A DNA stretch of 64,000 nt from JADJLQ01 sp044227925 (GCA_044227925.1 JBGAVW010000017.1:1-64000), one strand, 5' to 3'. Positions 40,097 to 49,786 are shown, counted from the first letter of the stretch. A program made the numbers and translations. The notes: generated by a model not told the origin, from the sequence alone.

Positions 40097-41965
40097 ATGA
40101 AAAGTGTATTTTTTTCCCTGTTTATTTTACTCCTTTTATCCTGTACTTCACTCGCACAGGTAAATAGTAATATAATCCCTGCCCCCTTAAATTATAAAGC
40201 GGGTGCTGGTGCCTTCCAGTTAAAACCCGGTACTCCGGTTTCTGTTCCGCAGAAATCGGTGGAGATGCTAAAGCTTGCCAATCAATTGATAAATCATCCT
40301 TTGGTCAGGGATTTAAAATTAATCCAAAAGAATTCAACCACCAATGCAATTAAATTAGAGCTGACTGCCAATGGTACAGCATCCAATGAAGGTTATCAGC
40401 TTTCTGTATCATCAGCAGGTATTTCTATCAAAGCCAATACCGAAGCCGGCCTGTTTTACGGTATTCAATCGTTTGCTCAAATGATTCCTGTTACCAATAC
40501 AAATGGTATATATTCAATACCTGCATGTGAAATTTCGGATCAGCCCAGATTTGGTTGGCGGGGACTGATGCTCGATGTAAGCCGTCATTTTTTTACTGTT
40601 GACGAGGTAAAACAATATATAGATGCAATGGCAATGTATAAATTCAATACCCTGCATTTACATCTTACCGATGACAATGGCTGGCGAATTGAAATCAAAT
40701 CATTGCCCCGGCTGACATCCGTAGGGGCATGGCGGGCAGAACGGTTTGGTACCTTTGGCGACCGAGCACCGGTCAAAGAAGGAGAGCCCACACCCTATGG
40801 CGGATTTTATACTCATGATCAAATACGTGATCTGGTGAAATACGCTGGTGAAAAACACATTACTATAGTACCGGAAATAGAAACTCCCGGCCATGCCATG
40901 GCTTTATTGGCAGCTTATCCGGAGCTTTCGTGTACACATGAAAAAGTATTTGTAAACCCGGGTACCAACTTTGCTGAATGGTTTGGCAATGGAAAATTCA
41001 AAATGCTGGTAGATAATACCCTCGACCCTTCCAATGAATTAGTATACGAATACCTGGATAAAATATTTACCGAAGTAGCGTCTTTATTTCCCAATCCTTA
41101 TGTACATGTAGGAGGGGATGAGTGTTATCACGGCTATTGGGAAAAAGATGAATCCTGCAAAGCATTGATGGCAAAAGAAGGTATGAAAGATGTAATGGAG
41201 TTGCAAAGCTATTTTATCAAAAGATGCGAAAAAATACTTAAGTCAAAAGGAAAAAAACTGATTGGCTGGGATGAAATATTGGAAGGAGGATTGGCTCCTG
41301 AAGCTACTGTAATGAGTTGGCGAGGTATGCAAGGTGGTATAGAAGCTGCAAAACAAGGGCATGATGTAGTGATGTCCCCGACTACATTTGCTTATATAGA
41401 TTATATGCAAGGCGATAGAGCATTGGAATTTCCTATTTATGCAAGCCTTAGCTTAAAGAAATCGTATTCTTTTGAGCCATTACCTGATGGGGTAGATCCT
41501 AAACGCATTTTAGGTGGTCAGGGAAATCTCTGGTCAGAAAAAACACCCACCCTCAGGCATGCATTTTATATGACCTATCCCAGGGCCTTTGCTATTGCAG
41601 AGACCATGTGGAGCCAAAAAGAGAAAAAAGAATGGAATAATTTTACTAACCGGGTACAACATCATTTTACAATATTCGATAAAATACAATGGAATATCTC
41701 CAGGTCACTATTCGATGCCACCGCCACAACTACATATAAGGATAATGTGTTGAAATGCGTGTTGAATACAGAATTGCCGGGAGGCGACATACACTATACT
41801 ATTGACAATACTTTCCCCGATGCATTCTCACCCAAATATAAAGGTGAGATCACAATACCGGAAGGGGATGTGACCATACGATTTGTAGTAGTAAAAAATG
41901 GCAAAATAATGGGTCGGATGGCAGCCATATCCCGCCAGGATTTAATAACGAGAGCCGGTAAGTAA
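40097..41965 (+). CDS. Exported GH20 beta-N-acetylhexosaminidase
   Basis: 622 residues with a signal peptide (to about residue 20, SCTSLAQ). An N-terminal GH20b domain (residues 20-145) precedes the GH20 barrel, whose first strand is GWRGLMLDVSRHFFTVDEVKQYIDAMA. The catalytic pair is in YVHVGGDECYHGYW, the HxGGDE motif where Asp and Glu serve in substrate-assisted catalysis. A late Trp-rich loop (LWSEKTPTLRHAFYMTYPR) completes it. A C-terminal chitobiase-like beta domain (FDATATTTYKDNVLKCVLN) follows. It releases terminal GlcNAc or GalNAc from chitin or glycans. The mutA-like gene begins 5 bp later, probably on the same transcript. Confidence 0.93.
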   Translation: MKSVFFSLFILLLLSCTSLAQVNSNIIPAPLNYKAGAGAFQLKPGTPVSVPQKSVEMLKLANQLINHPLVRDLKLIQKNSTTNAIKLELTANGTASNEGYQLSVSSAGISIKANTEAGLFYGIQSFAQMIPVTNTNGIYSIPACEISDQPRFGWRGLMLDVSRHFFTVDEVKQYIDAMAMYKFNTLHLHLTDDNGWRIEIKSLPRLTSVGAWRAERFGTFGDRAPVKEGEPTPYGGFYTHDQIRDLVKYAGEKHITIVPEIETPGHAMALLAAYPELSCTHEKVFVNPGTNFAEWFGNGKFKMLVDNTLDPSNELVYEYLDKIFTEVASLFPNPYVHVGGDECYHGYWEKDESCKALMAKEGMKDVMELQSYFIKRCEKILKSKGKKLIGWDEILEGGLAPEATVMSWRGMQGGIEAAKQGHDVVMSPTTFAYIDYMQGDRALEFPIYASLSLKKSYSFEPLPDGVDPKRILGGQGNLWSEKTPTLRHAFYMTYPRAFAIAETMWSQKEKKEWNNFTNRVQHHFTIFDKIQWNISRSLFDATATTTYKDNVLKCVLNTELPGGDIHYTIDNTFPDAFSPKYKGEITIPEGDVTIRFVVVKNGKIMGRMAAISRQDLITRAGK

Positions 41966-41970
41966 TATGC

Positions 41971-42972
41971 ATGTCTAACACGGAAGGAATCGATACGGCA
42001 TATCCTGGCTGGAAAGCCAAACTTGCAATTGAATTAAAAAGCAAAGCCCTTGAAGAATTTAATTACATCTGGGATGGCGTATCTATTTCCCCATTTGAAG
42101 AAAGAAAAGGGATTGCAAATAAATCTTTCCCGCGTATCCGGCCAGGTTGGCTTATCGGTGCCGGGTGTGAATTAACTAATGAATCCATATTGCACGCATT
42201 GCAATTTGGGGCAGAAATCATCTCTTTAAACACATCGATTTCAAACAAGAATCTGTCGACTTATTTTAAAGACATCAGGCTGGATTGGATTACGCTGGTG
42301 GTGGCTTCAAATGAAAGAAATAGTATAGATAATCTGTTTACCTATTTAAGTAAACAAAAATATAAAAGCACTGTAGGAGCAATTATAGTTCCTGACAAAA
42401 ATCAATGTGAACTCTATTCGGCTTTTGCACCGGATTTTCCAAACTACAAATTCCTGAGTATAGATTGTTCAGCGTCTGATGCTGCAGCTGCTATTGCAGA
42501 TAAGTTTAATACTTTAATCGAAAATATAAACAGAATCGCTGATGCAAATACGTTACCATCGGTTCTCGGTAAAATATGGATTCGATTTACACCTGGTGCA
42601 GATTTTGTATTAAATATAAGTATGATACGGGCATTGCGCCAGATATGGGTACATGTGCTCAGCAGTTTTAATGTGGATACCTCCATTCCCATTCCCATTT
42701 ATGCATATGTAAAAAATTACAGTCACTTGCCTGCAGACAATATGATTTTGAGTACAGCTGTTGCAGTGGCCTGTATTGCCGGTGGTTGCGATGCATTATT
42801 TATTGATCCTCCCGACCTCTCAAAACAGAACAAAGCTTGGCACATAAAACTTCAGCATATTATGAAGGAAGAGGCTTTATTCGATAAAGCAGATGATCCG
42901 GTTTCCGGTGCTTTCCTGATCGAGAGACTGAGTACTATTATTGCTGAAAAAATTTGGCAAAGCATAAATTGA
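41971..42972 (+). CDS. mutA: Methylmalonyl-CoA mutase small-subunit-like protein
   Basis: 333 residues. GWKAKLAIELKSKALEEFNY.WDG..ISPFEE and PRIRPGWLIGAG, with later RFTPGADFVLNISMIRALRQIW, are characteristic of the small (beta) subunit of methylmalonyl-CoA mutase, MutA. The usual MutA is 450-620 residues and includes a cobalamin-type domain at the C-terminus; this copy ends before it. Whether it dimerises with a catalytic MutB is uncertain, and no mutB lies in the window. It starts 5 bp after the GH20 gene, and the MeaB gene follows after the structured element at 42993-43054. A diverged or truncated form is possible. Confidence 0.8.
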   Translation: MSNTEGIDTAYPGWKAKLAIELKSKALEEFNYIWDGVSISPFEERKGIANKSFPRIRPGWLIGAGCELTNESILHALQFGAEIISLNTSISNKNLSTYFKDIRLDWITLVVASNERNSIDNLFTYLSKQKYKSTVGAIIVPDKNQCELYSAFAPDFPNYKFLSIDCSASDAAAAIADKFNTLIENINRIADANTLPSVLGKIWIRFTPGADFVLNISMIRALRQIWVHVLSSFNVDTSIPIPIYAYVKNYSHLPADNMILSTAVAVACIAGGCDALFIDPPDLSKQNKAWHIKLQHIMKEEALFDKADDPVSGAFLIERLSTIIAEKIWQSIN

Positions 42973-42992
42973 AAAGAGAAAAAAAGAAAAAT

Positions 42993-43054
42993 AAGGCCGG
43001 CAGCTAAGTAAGCGTACTTGCAATTACTCGAAACTTTTTCGAGCAGCCGGCCTT
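42993..43054 (+). ncRNA. Possible three-way-junction RNA between mutA and meaB
   Basis: The outer arms AAGGCCGGC (42993-43001) and GCCGGCCTT (43046-43054) pair perfectly over 9 bp. Inside, AAGTA and TACTT form one small hairpin, and CTCGAAA and TTTCGAG form a 7-bp hairpin. The whole would fold as a compact three-way junction. There is no T-tract, so a simple terminator is unlikely. It lies 20 bp after the mutA-like stop and 109 bp before meaB. Confidence 0.45.
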
Positions 43055-43163
43055 TCTCCCATTGCTTAAACATATAATCAAAAAAAATCACGATTTTGAT
43101 CCCCAATTAATGTAATTAACCATAAATATTTTTTCCTTAAAAAACTTAACCAAGCAGCATAAT

Positions 43164-44186
43164 ATGATTACAAGCAATATAAGTCCTTACGCAAAGAAGT
43201 TTATTAAAAAATCAAATCCGTTTCCTACTCTTTTAGATTGGGCTGATGAATTGAAAAAAGGAAATACTAGTGCATTGGCCAGGGCCATTACGCTGATGGA
43301 AAGCACTACCACTTCAGACCAACAAAAAGCAAATGATCTTTTATCTGCATGTAAAACCATATCTTCCAAAAGCATCAAACTCGGTATTACGGGATCACCG
43401 GGTGTGGGTAAAAGTTCATTCATCGAATCATTTGGGTTAGAGATTTTAAAGGATCCGTCATATAAAATTGCAGTACTTACCTATGATCCCATTAGTCCGC
43501 TAAAGGGAGGAAGCATTTTAGGTGATAAAACACGCATGCAGAATCTTTCTAATCATCCCAGGGCATTTGTGCGCCCCTCACCTTCATCGCTAAACTCCAG
43601 TATCAATGAAGCCTGCAGATCGACGATAGAATTATGTGAATTTGCGGGATATGATTTTATTCTCATAGAGACAGTAGGGGCAGGCCAGTCGGAGCTAGGT
43701 ATCCATCACCTGGTAGACTATACCCTGTTATTATTAAATCCTGCCGGCGGCGATGAATTGCAGGGAATAAAAAGGGGTATTATGGAAATAGCCGACCTGA
43801 TCATAGTGAATAAAGATGATTCCGGATTGGAAACTGCGGCTAAAACTACGCTGGCAAATTATCAAAATGCACTCAGGCTACTGGCAAAAGATAAAGTTAA
43901 AGTAATGAAATGCTCAAGCATGAATAATACGGGGATTAAGGAGATAATAACGCATCTGGCTTTGCTCATAAGCCTGGATAGGAAAAACGGAGCCTTATTA
44001 AAGAAAAGAAAAAATCAGCGTTTGTATTTGTTTAAAGAAATAATAGAACAACAAATCAATGTAAAAATCAATAAGATATTACTCAATAAAAAATCAAAAC
44101 CGGCCTTCCGTAAAGTAATGACTAAAGGCACCAACCTGGATAAGCTGGCAGCGGATTTTATTGAACGTAATTTTAAAATTAAATAA
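43164..44186 (+). CDS. meaB: Methylmalonyl-CoA mutase GTPase chaperone MeaB
   Basis: 340 residues, the usual length for MeaB/ArgK. The P-loop is GITGSPGVGKSSFIESFG near residue 75, with later DPISP, ETVGAGQSE (the G3-type motif with Gln) and NKDD (G4). A helical segment ending LDKLAADFIERNFKIK closes it. MeaB protects and reactivates B12-dependent methylmalonyl-CoA mutase. It is paired with the mutA-like gene upstream, and a B12 need is also shown by the radical SAM gene at 16241-17626. No mutB is present here. Confidence 0.9.
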   Translation: MITSNISPYAKKFIKKSNPFPTLLDWADELKKGNTSALARAITLMESTTTSDQQKANDLLSACKTISSKSIKLGITGSPGVGKSSFIESFGLEILKDPSYKIAVLTYDPISPLKGGSILGDKTRMQNLSNHPRAFVRPSPSSLNSSINEACRSTIELCEFAGYDFILIETVGAGQSELGIHHLVDYTLLLLNPAGGDELQGIKRGIMEIADLIIVNKDDSGLETAAKTTLANYQNALRLLAKDKVKVMKCSSMNNTGIKEIITHLALLISLDRKNGALLKKRKNQRLYLFKEIIEQQINVKINKILLNKKSKPAFRKVMTKGTNLDKLAADFIERNFKIK

Positions 44187-44225
44187 TTCAGAAAAAGCCT
44201 TTTTAAAATAAAAAAGTTCCCCCGT

Positions 44226-45329
44226 TTACTTTGTCCCATTCAATTCCCACCTTTCACCTTTATTGTTTACTCTGTAAAATTTTTTATTTTCAAACAGAAT
44301 GGCCTGTGAAAATCCTTTGGCATGAGAAACATCAGTATTAAATATTTTACCATTAAAATAGCTGTTGATTACCTCGCTCACAATGGTGTGGCCTGTAGCT
44401 ATGTATTTTGTATCATACAAATTTAATGTACTGTCTACCTGGCCCATGGTAGCTTTATCTTTTCCTAAATAATATCCCCGGTACCAAAGTGGACCTTCAT
44501 CGCTAAACAGCAATTCTATTTTTTTATCGGGATAGTTATACGTAGTATCCGCGTAATAGGGTCTTGCCATTTTATTTATTTCATCAATAGGTGCTGCCAT
44601 ATAATTAATATATCGGCTGGCACCACCATGCATAAACAAGATGGGGCCTACTTTCTCCATAATATTTTTTGTGCGCAGCCATCTGCCCAATTCGGTATTT
44701 TCATCGTACAAGGATAAATAGGTACGGTTTAATAGTTTGGCATGTTCATAATATTTGCTGTGTACATATCTCAGATCACCATTCAGGTTCATGATTTCAT
44801 GGTTGCCAAGCACAAAATGTACATACCCCTTCGCAGCTTTAGCTTTTTCTTCCAGGGAATAGATAAGCCATAAGACTTCTGATAATTGATTGCCGCGATC
44901 AAAAAAATCGCCGGTCAATACCAAATGGCCATCACCAAATAGCCAATTAAATTCATCGTCTATAATTTTATTCGCCTGCAATAATTCCCTGAAGGCTTTG
45001 AAATTGGCTTCTATATCTGAAAGAATAAATATTTTATCAACCTTATTGGTTTCTGATTTTTCATCTGACAGCTTTGATTTCAATATCACTGAAAAAGTTT
45101 GACCGGCAATATCTGTGGGTACCTGTACGGTAACCGGTTTTTTAGCAGAATAGACAGAACTATCTGTAGTGACAAATTTTGTGCCCTGTTTAATGTGAAT
45201 ATTCTGGATGTATATCTTATTCTTATTGTACCGGATATAGGGTCCGTCAAAAAGTACAGCAGTGTCCTGAGCATGCATCATAGGTAGAAATATACAGGCA
45301 AAAATCAGATGTAGTAGTCTTTTATTCAT
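44226..45329 (-). CDS. Exported metallophosphoesterase
   Basis: 367 residues with a signal peptide (MNKRLLHLIFACIFLPMMHAQ). A beta-rich segment of 85 residues precedes a calcineurin-type phosphoesterase: ILSDIEANF (D), GDFFDRGNQ (GDxxDRG), VLGNHEIMN (GNHE) and GHTIV near the end. All metal-binding signatures are intact, so the enzyme should bind two metals. The substrate is unknown, most likely a phosphate ester in the periplasm. It is monocistronic and convergent with meaB. Confidence 0.9.
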   Translation of the reverse strand: MNKRLLHLIFACIFLPMMHAQDTAVLFDGPYIRYNKNKIYIQNIHIKQGTKFVTTDSSVYSAKKPVTVQVPTDIAGQTFSVILKSKLSDEKSETNKVDKIFILSDIEANFKAFRELLQANKIIDDEFNWLFGDGHLVLTGDFFDRGNQLSEVLWLIYSLEEKAKAAKGYVHFVLGNHEIMNLNGDLRYVHSKYYEHAKLLNRTYLSLYDENTELGRWLRTKNIMEKVGPILFMHGGASRYINYMAAPIDEINKMARPYYADTTYNYPDKKIELLFSDEGPLWYRGYYLGKDKATMGQVDSTLNLYDTKYIATGHTIVSEVINSYFNGKIFNTDVSHAKGFSQAILFENKKFYRVNNKGERWELNGTK

Positions 45330-45446
45330 AATTTGGAAATATGACGGGTAAGCGGGATATATTGTAACAAAAATAATTGGAAATTAATAAACTAAAAGCT
45401 TTACACAAGAATATTATATCTTTCTTAAAGAATTTTTTAAAGTGTT

Positions 45447-46916
45447 ATGATAAAAAAACCATCAGTCCAATTTATAGCCTGTATTATCGGTACTTTCATC
45501 TTCCTTTGTATTCAATGCGCTAAAAAAGAAGAAAAGGTCAATATTTTATTTGTTCTGGCTGATGATTGGAGCTATCCTTATGCCGGTATCTATGGGAATA
45601 AAGAGGTAAAAACTCCAAACCTGGATGCAATAGCTTCTAAGGGCACGGTCTTTACCCACGCATTTTGTTCGGCTCCATCCTGCACTCCTTCCCGGGCGTC
45701 CATCCTAACCGGAAACTATCCCCACACCCTAGGTGAAGGAGCAAACCTGGTAGGTAGACTTGATGTTTCTATACCCACCTATGTAAAAGATCTTAGAAAA
45801 GCAGGATATAGAGTTGCCTATGATCGGAAAGGATGGGCTCCCGGTGATTACGAAAAAATGGGGTATACCCAAAATCCAAGCGGAGACCTGATGGCAATCG
45901 ATTCTTTACTGAATACGCTCGGAAAAAATCAACCTTTTTTCTTTTGGTGGGGTACTCAGGATCCACATCGCAATTTTGATTTACACTCCGGAGCTTTGGC
46001 AGGAAAAAACATTGACAGCATCACCGTACCTGGTTTTTTGCCCAATGTGCCTGAAATAAGAGGCGATATAGCAGATTACCTGACCGAAATTGAAAGATTG
46101 GATAAAGAAGTTGGTGAACTTTTAAATAAACTGGAAAAAGCCAACCGCCTGAAGAATACGGTAGTAATCATCACATCGGATAATGGTATGCCTTTCCCGC
46201 ATGCAAAAGCAAATTTATATGATTACGGTACCCGTGTACCGCTTATTGTAACCGATTTTAGAAAGCCCCAGGATCAGTTAATCATGAATCATTCGTTTGT
46301 AAACCTGATAGATCTGACAGCCACTTTTTATGATCTGGCTGAAGTAATGGAAAAGCCCAAAATGAATTCAATATCATTATTACCTGTTATCAACAAACAA
46401 TCTAATGAACATAGATCTGAAGTATTCCTTGAACGAGAGAGACATTGTATGTGCAGAGCGGAGATGAACTATTATGCAGGGTACCCTATGCGGGCCATTC
46501 GTACCCAAAATTATTTATACATCAAAAATTTCAGACCTCATAGATGGCCTGCAGGTGATGAAACTATACCCGGTACTCCCTCTATATTTGGGGACACGGA
46601 TGGTGGGCCAACAAAAATATATATGATGGATCATCGAAATGAGGAAAATGTAAAAGATTTGTTTCAACTTGGATTTGGACTCAGACCGGCTGAGGAATTA
46701 TATGATGTAAATAAGGATCCTTTTCAAATTCACAATATTGCCATGGATACTTCCATGATAAGCATAAAAAATAATCTCTCAGCAAAGCTTAATACCTGGA
46801 TGATGGAAACAAATGATCCCAGGGTAAATCCTACATCTGATATCATCGATTCTTATGTGCCTACCACCAGGGCATGGATCACCCGGGATGGAATTGTATT
46901 ATTGGATGGCAAATAA
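45447..46916 (+). CDS. Type I sulfatase
   Basis: 489 residues. The signal region (residues 1-25, ACIIGTFIFLCIQC) may be a lipobox, though Gln before the Cys is unusual. The sulfatase begins NILFVLADDWSYPYAG with the metal-binding DD. The formylglycine signature is CTPSRASILTGNYPH near residue 78, and SDNGMPFPHAKA is the second metal site. Its size and motif order fit an alkaline-phosphatase-fold sulfatase acting on sulfated glycans. No anaerobic sulfatase-maturing enzyme is encoded nearby. Ten bp downstream is an unrelated pair of paralogues. Confidence 0.93.
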   Translation: MIKKPSVQFIACIIGTFIFLCIQCAKKEEKVNILFVLADDWSYPYAGIYGNKEVKTPNLDAIASKGTVFTHAFCSAPSCTPSRASILTGNYPHTLGEGANLVGRLDVSIPTYVKDLRKAGYRVAYDRKGWAPGDYEKMGYTQNPSGDLMAIDSLLNTLGKNQPFFFWWGTQDPHRNFDLHSGALAGKNIDSITVPGFLPNVPEIRGDIADYLTEIERLDKEVGELLNKLEKANRLKNTVVIITSDNGMPFPHAKANLYDYGTRVPLIVTDFRKPQDQLIMNHSFVNLIDLTATFYDLAEVMEKPKMNSISLLPVINKQSNEHRSEVFLERERHCMCRAEMNYYAGYPMRAIRTQNYLYIKNFRPHRWPAGDETIPGTPSIFGDTDGGPTKIYMMDHRNEENVKDLFQLGFGLRPAEELYDVNKDPFQIHNIAMDTSMISIKNNLSAKLNTWMMETNDPRVNPTSDIIDSYVPTTRAWITRDGIVLLDGK

Positions 46917-46925
46917 CCTGTTTAA

Positions 46926-47381
46926 ATGGATACTTTATATTACGAAGGCATTATTGAAATCACCAGGATAGAAAATCAGGGTCAAAGTATGGATGAAATA
47001 GGTACCCTCACAGCTACATTTGTGCGATATCCTGGTAGTCAACAACTGTCCGTACACCTTCCCGAAAGTGTATATAATGGGTACGGGTACTGTAAAATTA
47101 TTGAAATAAGAAAGAATCATACGGTCGAAGAAAATCAAGTGTCTGACATCATCAGCGGTACGAAGAAATTGCTCTTCGATAGTATAGTTATTGCACCAGG
47201 TGAGTACGTATTGGAAATTGAACATCCAAAAGGAGGAAAGCATATGCTTTATTTCAATAAATTGGAAGAAAACGAAAAAGTTCCGATAGCCAAAATTATA
47301 CAAATGCCTATGGCCGCAAAGGATAAACCTTCATTATATATAGAACCAAAACCTATAGTGGATAATATGGATTGGAGGTGA
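46926..47381 (+). CDS. Uncharacterised beta-rich protein, truncated paralogue
   Basis: 151 residues. GIIEITRIENQG, then ATFVRYPGSQQLSVHLPE and SIVIAPGEYVLEIEHPKGG repeat almost word for word in the next gene, including at DNA level near the start. It ends at DWR, exactly where the longer paralogue reads MWR and continues with another 130 residues. So this copy looks like a C-terminally shortened duplicate. No signal peptide or known domain. It may be translated after the sulfatase gene, 10 bp upstream. Confidence 0.75.
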   Translation: MDTLYYEGIIEITRIENQGQSMDEIGTLTATFVRYPGSQQLSVHLPESVYNGYGYCKIIEIRKNHTVEENQVSDIISGTKKLLFDSIVIAPGEYVLEIEHPKGGKHMLYFNKLEENEKVPIAKIIQMPMAAKDKPSLYIEPKPIVDNMDWR

Positions 47382-47420
47382 AAATACCGGAATGAGTTAT
47401 AAATGATAAACCGATTTTAA

Positions 47421-48263
47421 ATGGAAGCGATCAATCAGGAAGGAATTATTGAAATCACGAGGATAGAAAATCAAGGCGGCACTGATATTCAAGGTAGCCT
47501 TAGTGCTAAATTTGTGCGATACCCCGGAAGTCAGCAACTCACAGTCTGGCTTCCTGAAAATGCCTGGAATGGATATGGTATGTATACCATTACAGAACTA
47601 AATAAAAAGCTATTAATAGAAGAGAATAAAGTGACCGATAAAGTCAATGGCTCCGTGCAATTGCTTTTCGATACTATCTTTATTCCACCCGGTGAATATC
47701 TTTTAGAAATAGAACATACAAAAGGAACCAGGCACTATTTATACTTTAATAAATTGGAAGAAAATGTAAAACTACCCAAAGATAAAATCGTAGACATGCC
47801 GGTTGCCACAAAAGACAGGCCATCCATCGTCCAGGAAATACAACCAGAAGAAATCACAGATGACTCAGAAGATAGTATGTGGCGCGTGTATAAAGACGGA
47901 TACGGCAATCCCATACCTAATGTGGATAAAGAAATCAGGGATAATGTGGCCAGCCGTTTATTGGAGATATTCAATTTAAAACAAAATAATGAAGGTCCCA
48001 GACTGGAATATGATGACAGAGGCAGAGGAGGATATATTACGTATATAGAAAATGATATTCATTTTCAACTATGGTGGGAATTTGGTGGGGGTGATTGTCA
48101 TGTGTTTATTGAAATACCAACAGAAAAGAATTGGGAAAGCGAAACAAAAACACCACTTGACCGAAGAAGGGAAATCTTACTTTTTATTGCCAATACCGTG
48201 AAGAGAGATCAGGGGCCAGGTTGGCGATTTGAAATTGATGATAGAAGTATCTGTTATTATTGA
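47421..48263 (+). CDS. Uncharacterised beta-rich protein, full paralogue
   Basis: 280 residues. Residues 1-140 share the GIIEITRIENQG...RYPGSQQL domain with the gene before it, while residues 150-280 form a second unit (WRVYKDGYGNPIPNVDKEIRDNV, then GGYITYIENDIHFQLWWEFGGGDCHVFIEIPTEKNW), with a helix at LDRRREILLFIANTV. The acidic linker around residue 150 (EEITDDSEDS) separates them. No signal peptide, membrane helix or catalytic motif is seen, and no family is recognised. The pair resembles a two-copy expansion in which the first copy kept only the front domain. Confidence 0.8.
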   Translation: MEAINQEGIIEITRIENQGGTDIQGSLSAKFVRYPGSQQLTVWLPENAWNGYGMYTITELNKKLLIEENKVTDKVNGSVQLLFDTIFIPPGEYLLEIEHTKGTRHYLYFNKLEENVKLPKDKIVDMPVATKDRPSIVQEIQPEEITDDSEDSMWRVYKDGYGNPIPNVDKEIRDNVASRLLEIFNLKQNNEGPRLEYDDRGRGGYITYIENDIHFQLWWEFGGGDCHVFIEIPTEKNWESETKTPLDRRREILLFIANTVKRDQGPGWRFEIDDRSICYY

Positions 48264-48274
48264 TGGATTTTATA

Positions 48275-49786
48275 TCATCCACCTACCATCAATTCCACTT
48301 CCTTATCAAAAAGTCCATTCACTGTTTTACCCCCTAATTTCAATTCCATCACGGATTTATTTCTTGCATCGTATGGTTTCCAGGGGGTGAGTCCTTTACC
48401 ATTGGGATTGCCGGTCTTTATAAAATTAATCCAGTACTGACTCATCATTTTTTCCATTTGCAGATCGGACGCCCTCCATGGTCTGTTCCAGGTATCGAGC
48501 GAGTGAAATGCAAAAGGCATATCTGCTGTATGAAATGCACCATAGTCTGGAAAATCAGGTTTCGGTACCGGTACATGATCAAACTCATATATGTACACCG
48601 GTGCTTTATTATATTTAGCCCAAAGTATAGCAGGTATGGCTCCAAAGCTAATACGCCTTAGTTTTGCATTTGAATTGGTGGCCATCTCAGCATTATCTGC
48701 AGGGAAATAATTAAGTAATGCATCTTTCTTGCCGGGATAGTTTTGATCCAATTGTTTTTTAAAATCATCAGGAAGTATTTGTGTATTACCAAATAATGCA
48801 CCATCACCTGTAACCCAGCCGGTAAGCACTTTTACATTATTATGAGAACCGGATGCATAGTGTGATTTGATATCCAATGGTAAAAAATAATTATCCAATA
48901 CGGGAGTATAGGGTGGATTGAATTTATTCACTTTGTCTAATAAATCAGCGGCAGGCAATGCTCTCAATTTATCTATAGATGGGAGGCCCAGTTGATCCGC
49001 CAGTTTAGTGCCATTCGCTTCTGCAGTAGCAAGATTTACTCCCCGATTGGTACCCAGCAGGCCACCACTGTGAGCGATGGCTTTGGTAAATAATCCTTTG
49101 GCCAGTGGTGAAGCTACCAAGGCATGAACCGAAAATGACCCAGCCGATTGGCCCATGATGGATACATTTGATGGATCACCACCAAAAGCGGCAATATTTT
49201 TTTGCACCCATTTTAATGCTTGCAACTGATCTAATAATCCAAAGTTGGCAGCGCCTTTGCCATTGGATTCTGCGGTAAGGCTGGGATGGGCAAAGAAGCC
49301 AAAAATATTTACCCGGTAATTTATACTTACAAATACGATATCATTTTGCGCATAATATTTACCATCGTAAACGGCACAGGCTGCTGACCCACTATTCAAT
49401 CCTCCACCATATATCCACACTACTACAGGTTTCTTTTTATTATTGGGTTTGGTCCAGATATTTAAATAAAGACAATCTTCACTCAATGGACTTGGAGGGG
49501 CAATAAATTCTTCAGTCCAGCAGGCAAAAGGTTTTGGGTCGCGCTGCACTGGGCTGGCAGAAAAAGCAGTACAGTTTAAATCCCCTTGCCAGTGTTGTGG
49601 CTCCTGTGGTGCCTTCCACCTTAGCTCTCCAACAGGTGGAGCGGCAAATGGAATACCTTTAAAAATGTGCAGTCCATCTTTTGAATAGCCTACAACCGTA
49701 CCATGAATAGTATTGATTTTGGGTTGGGCACTGATATCGCACACCACAAGGGTAAGAATCAATAAAAGAGAGTACTTCATTCGCAT
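48275..49786 (-). CDS. Exported type-B carboxylesterase
   Basis: 503 residues with a signal peptide (MRMKYSLLLILTLVVCDISAQ). Carboxylesterase/lipase family: GIPFAAPPVGELRWKAPQ, SEDCLYLNIW, VWIYGGGLNSG (oxyanion), the nucleophile in IMGQSAGSFS, and a His in FHTADMPFAFHS. The acid residue is likely the Asp or Glu near residue 330, not clear by eye. It hydrolyses esters, the natural substrate is unknown. The gene is monocistronic and convergent with the paralogue pair. Confidence 0.9.
   Translation of the reverse strand: MRMKYSLLLILTLVVCDISAQPKINTIHGTVVGYSKDGLHIFKGIPFAAPPVGELRWKAPQEPQHWQGDLNCTAFSASPVQRDPKPFACWTEEFIAPPSPLSEDCLYLNIWTKPNNKKKPVVVWIYGGGLNSGSAACAVYDGKYYAQNDIVFVSINYRVNIFGFFAHPSLTAESNGKGAANFGLLDQLQALKWVQKNIAAFGGDPSNVSIMGQSAGSFSVHALVASPLAKGLFTKAIAHSGGLLGTNRGVNLATAEANGTKLADQLGLPSIDKLRALPAADLLDKVNKFNPPYTPVLDNYFLPLDIKSHYASGSHNNVKVLTGWVTGDGALFGNTQILPDDFKKQLDQNYPGKKDALLNYFPADNAEMATNSNAKLRRISFGAIPAILWAKYNKAPVYIYEFDHVPVPKPDFPDYGAFHTADMPFAFHSLDTWNRPWRASDLQMEKMMSQYWINFIKTGNPNGKGLTPWKPYDARNKSVMELKLGGKTVNGLFDKEVELMVGG

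Noticed and set aside
44186..44230. A terminator between meaB and the metallophosphoesterase gene
   Set aside because: The A/T-rich AAAAAGCCTTTTT pairing is weak, and there is no GC-rich stem.
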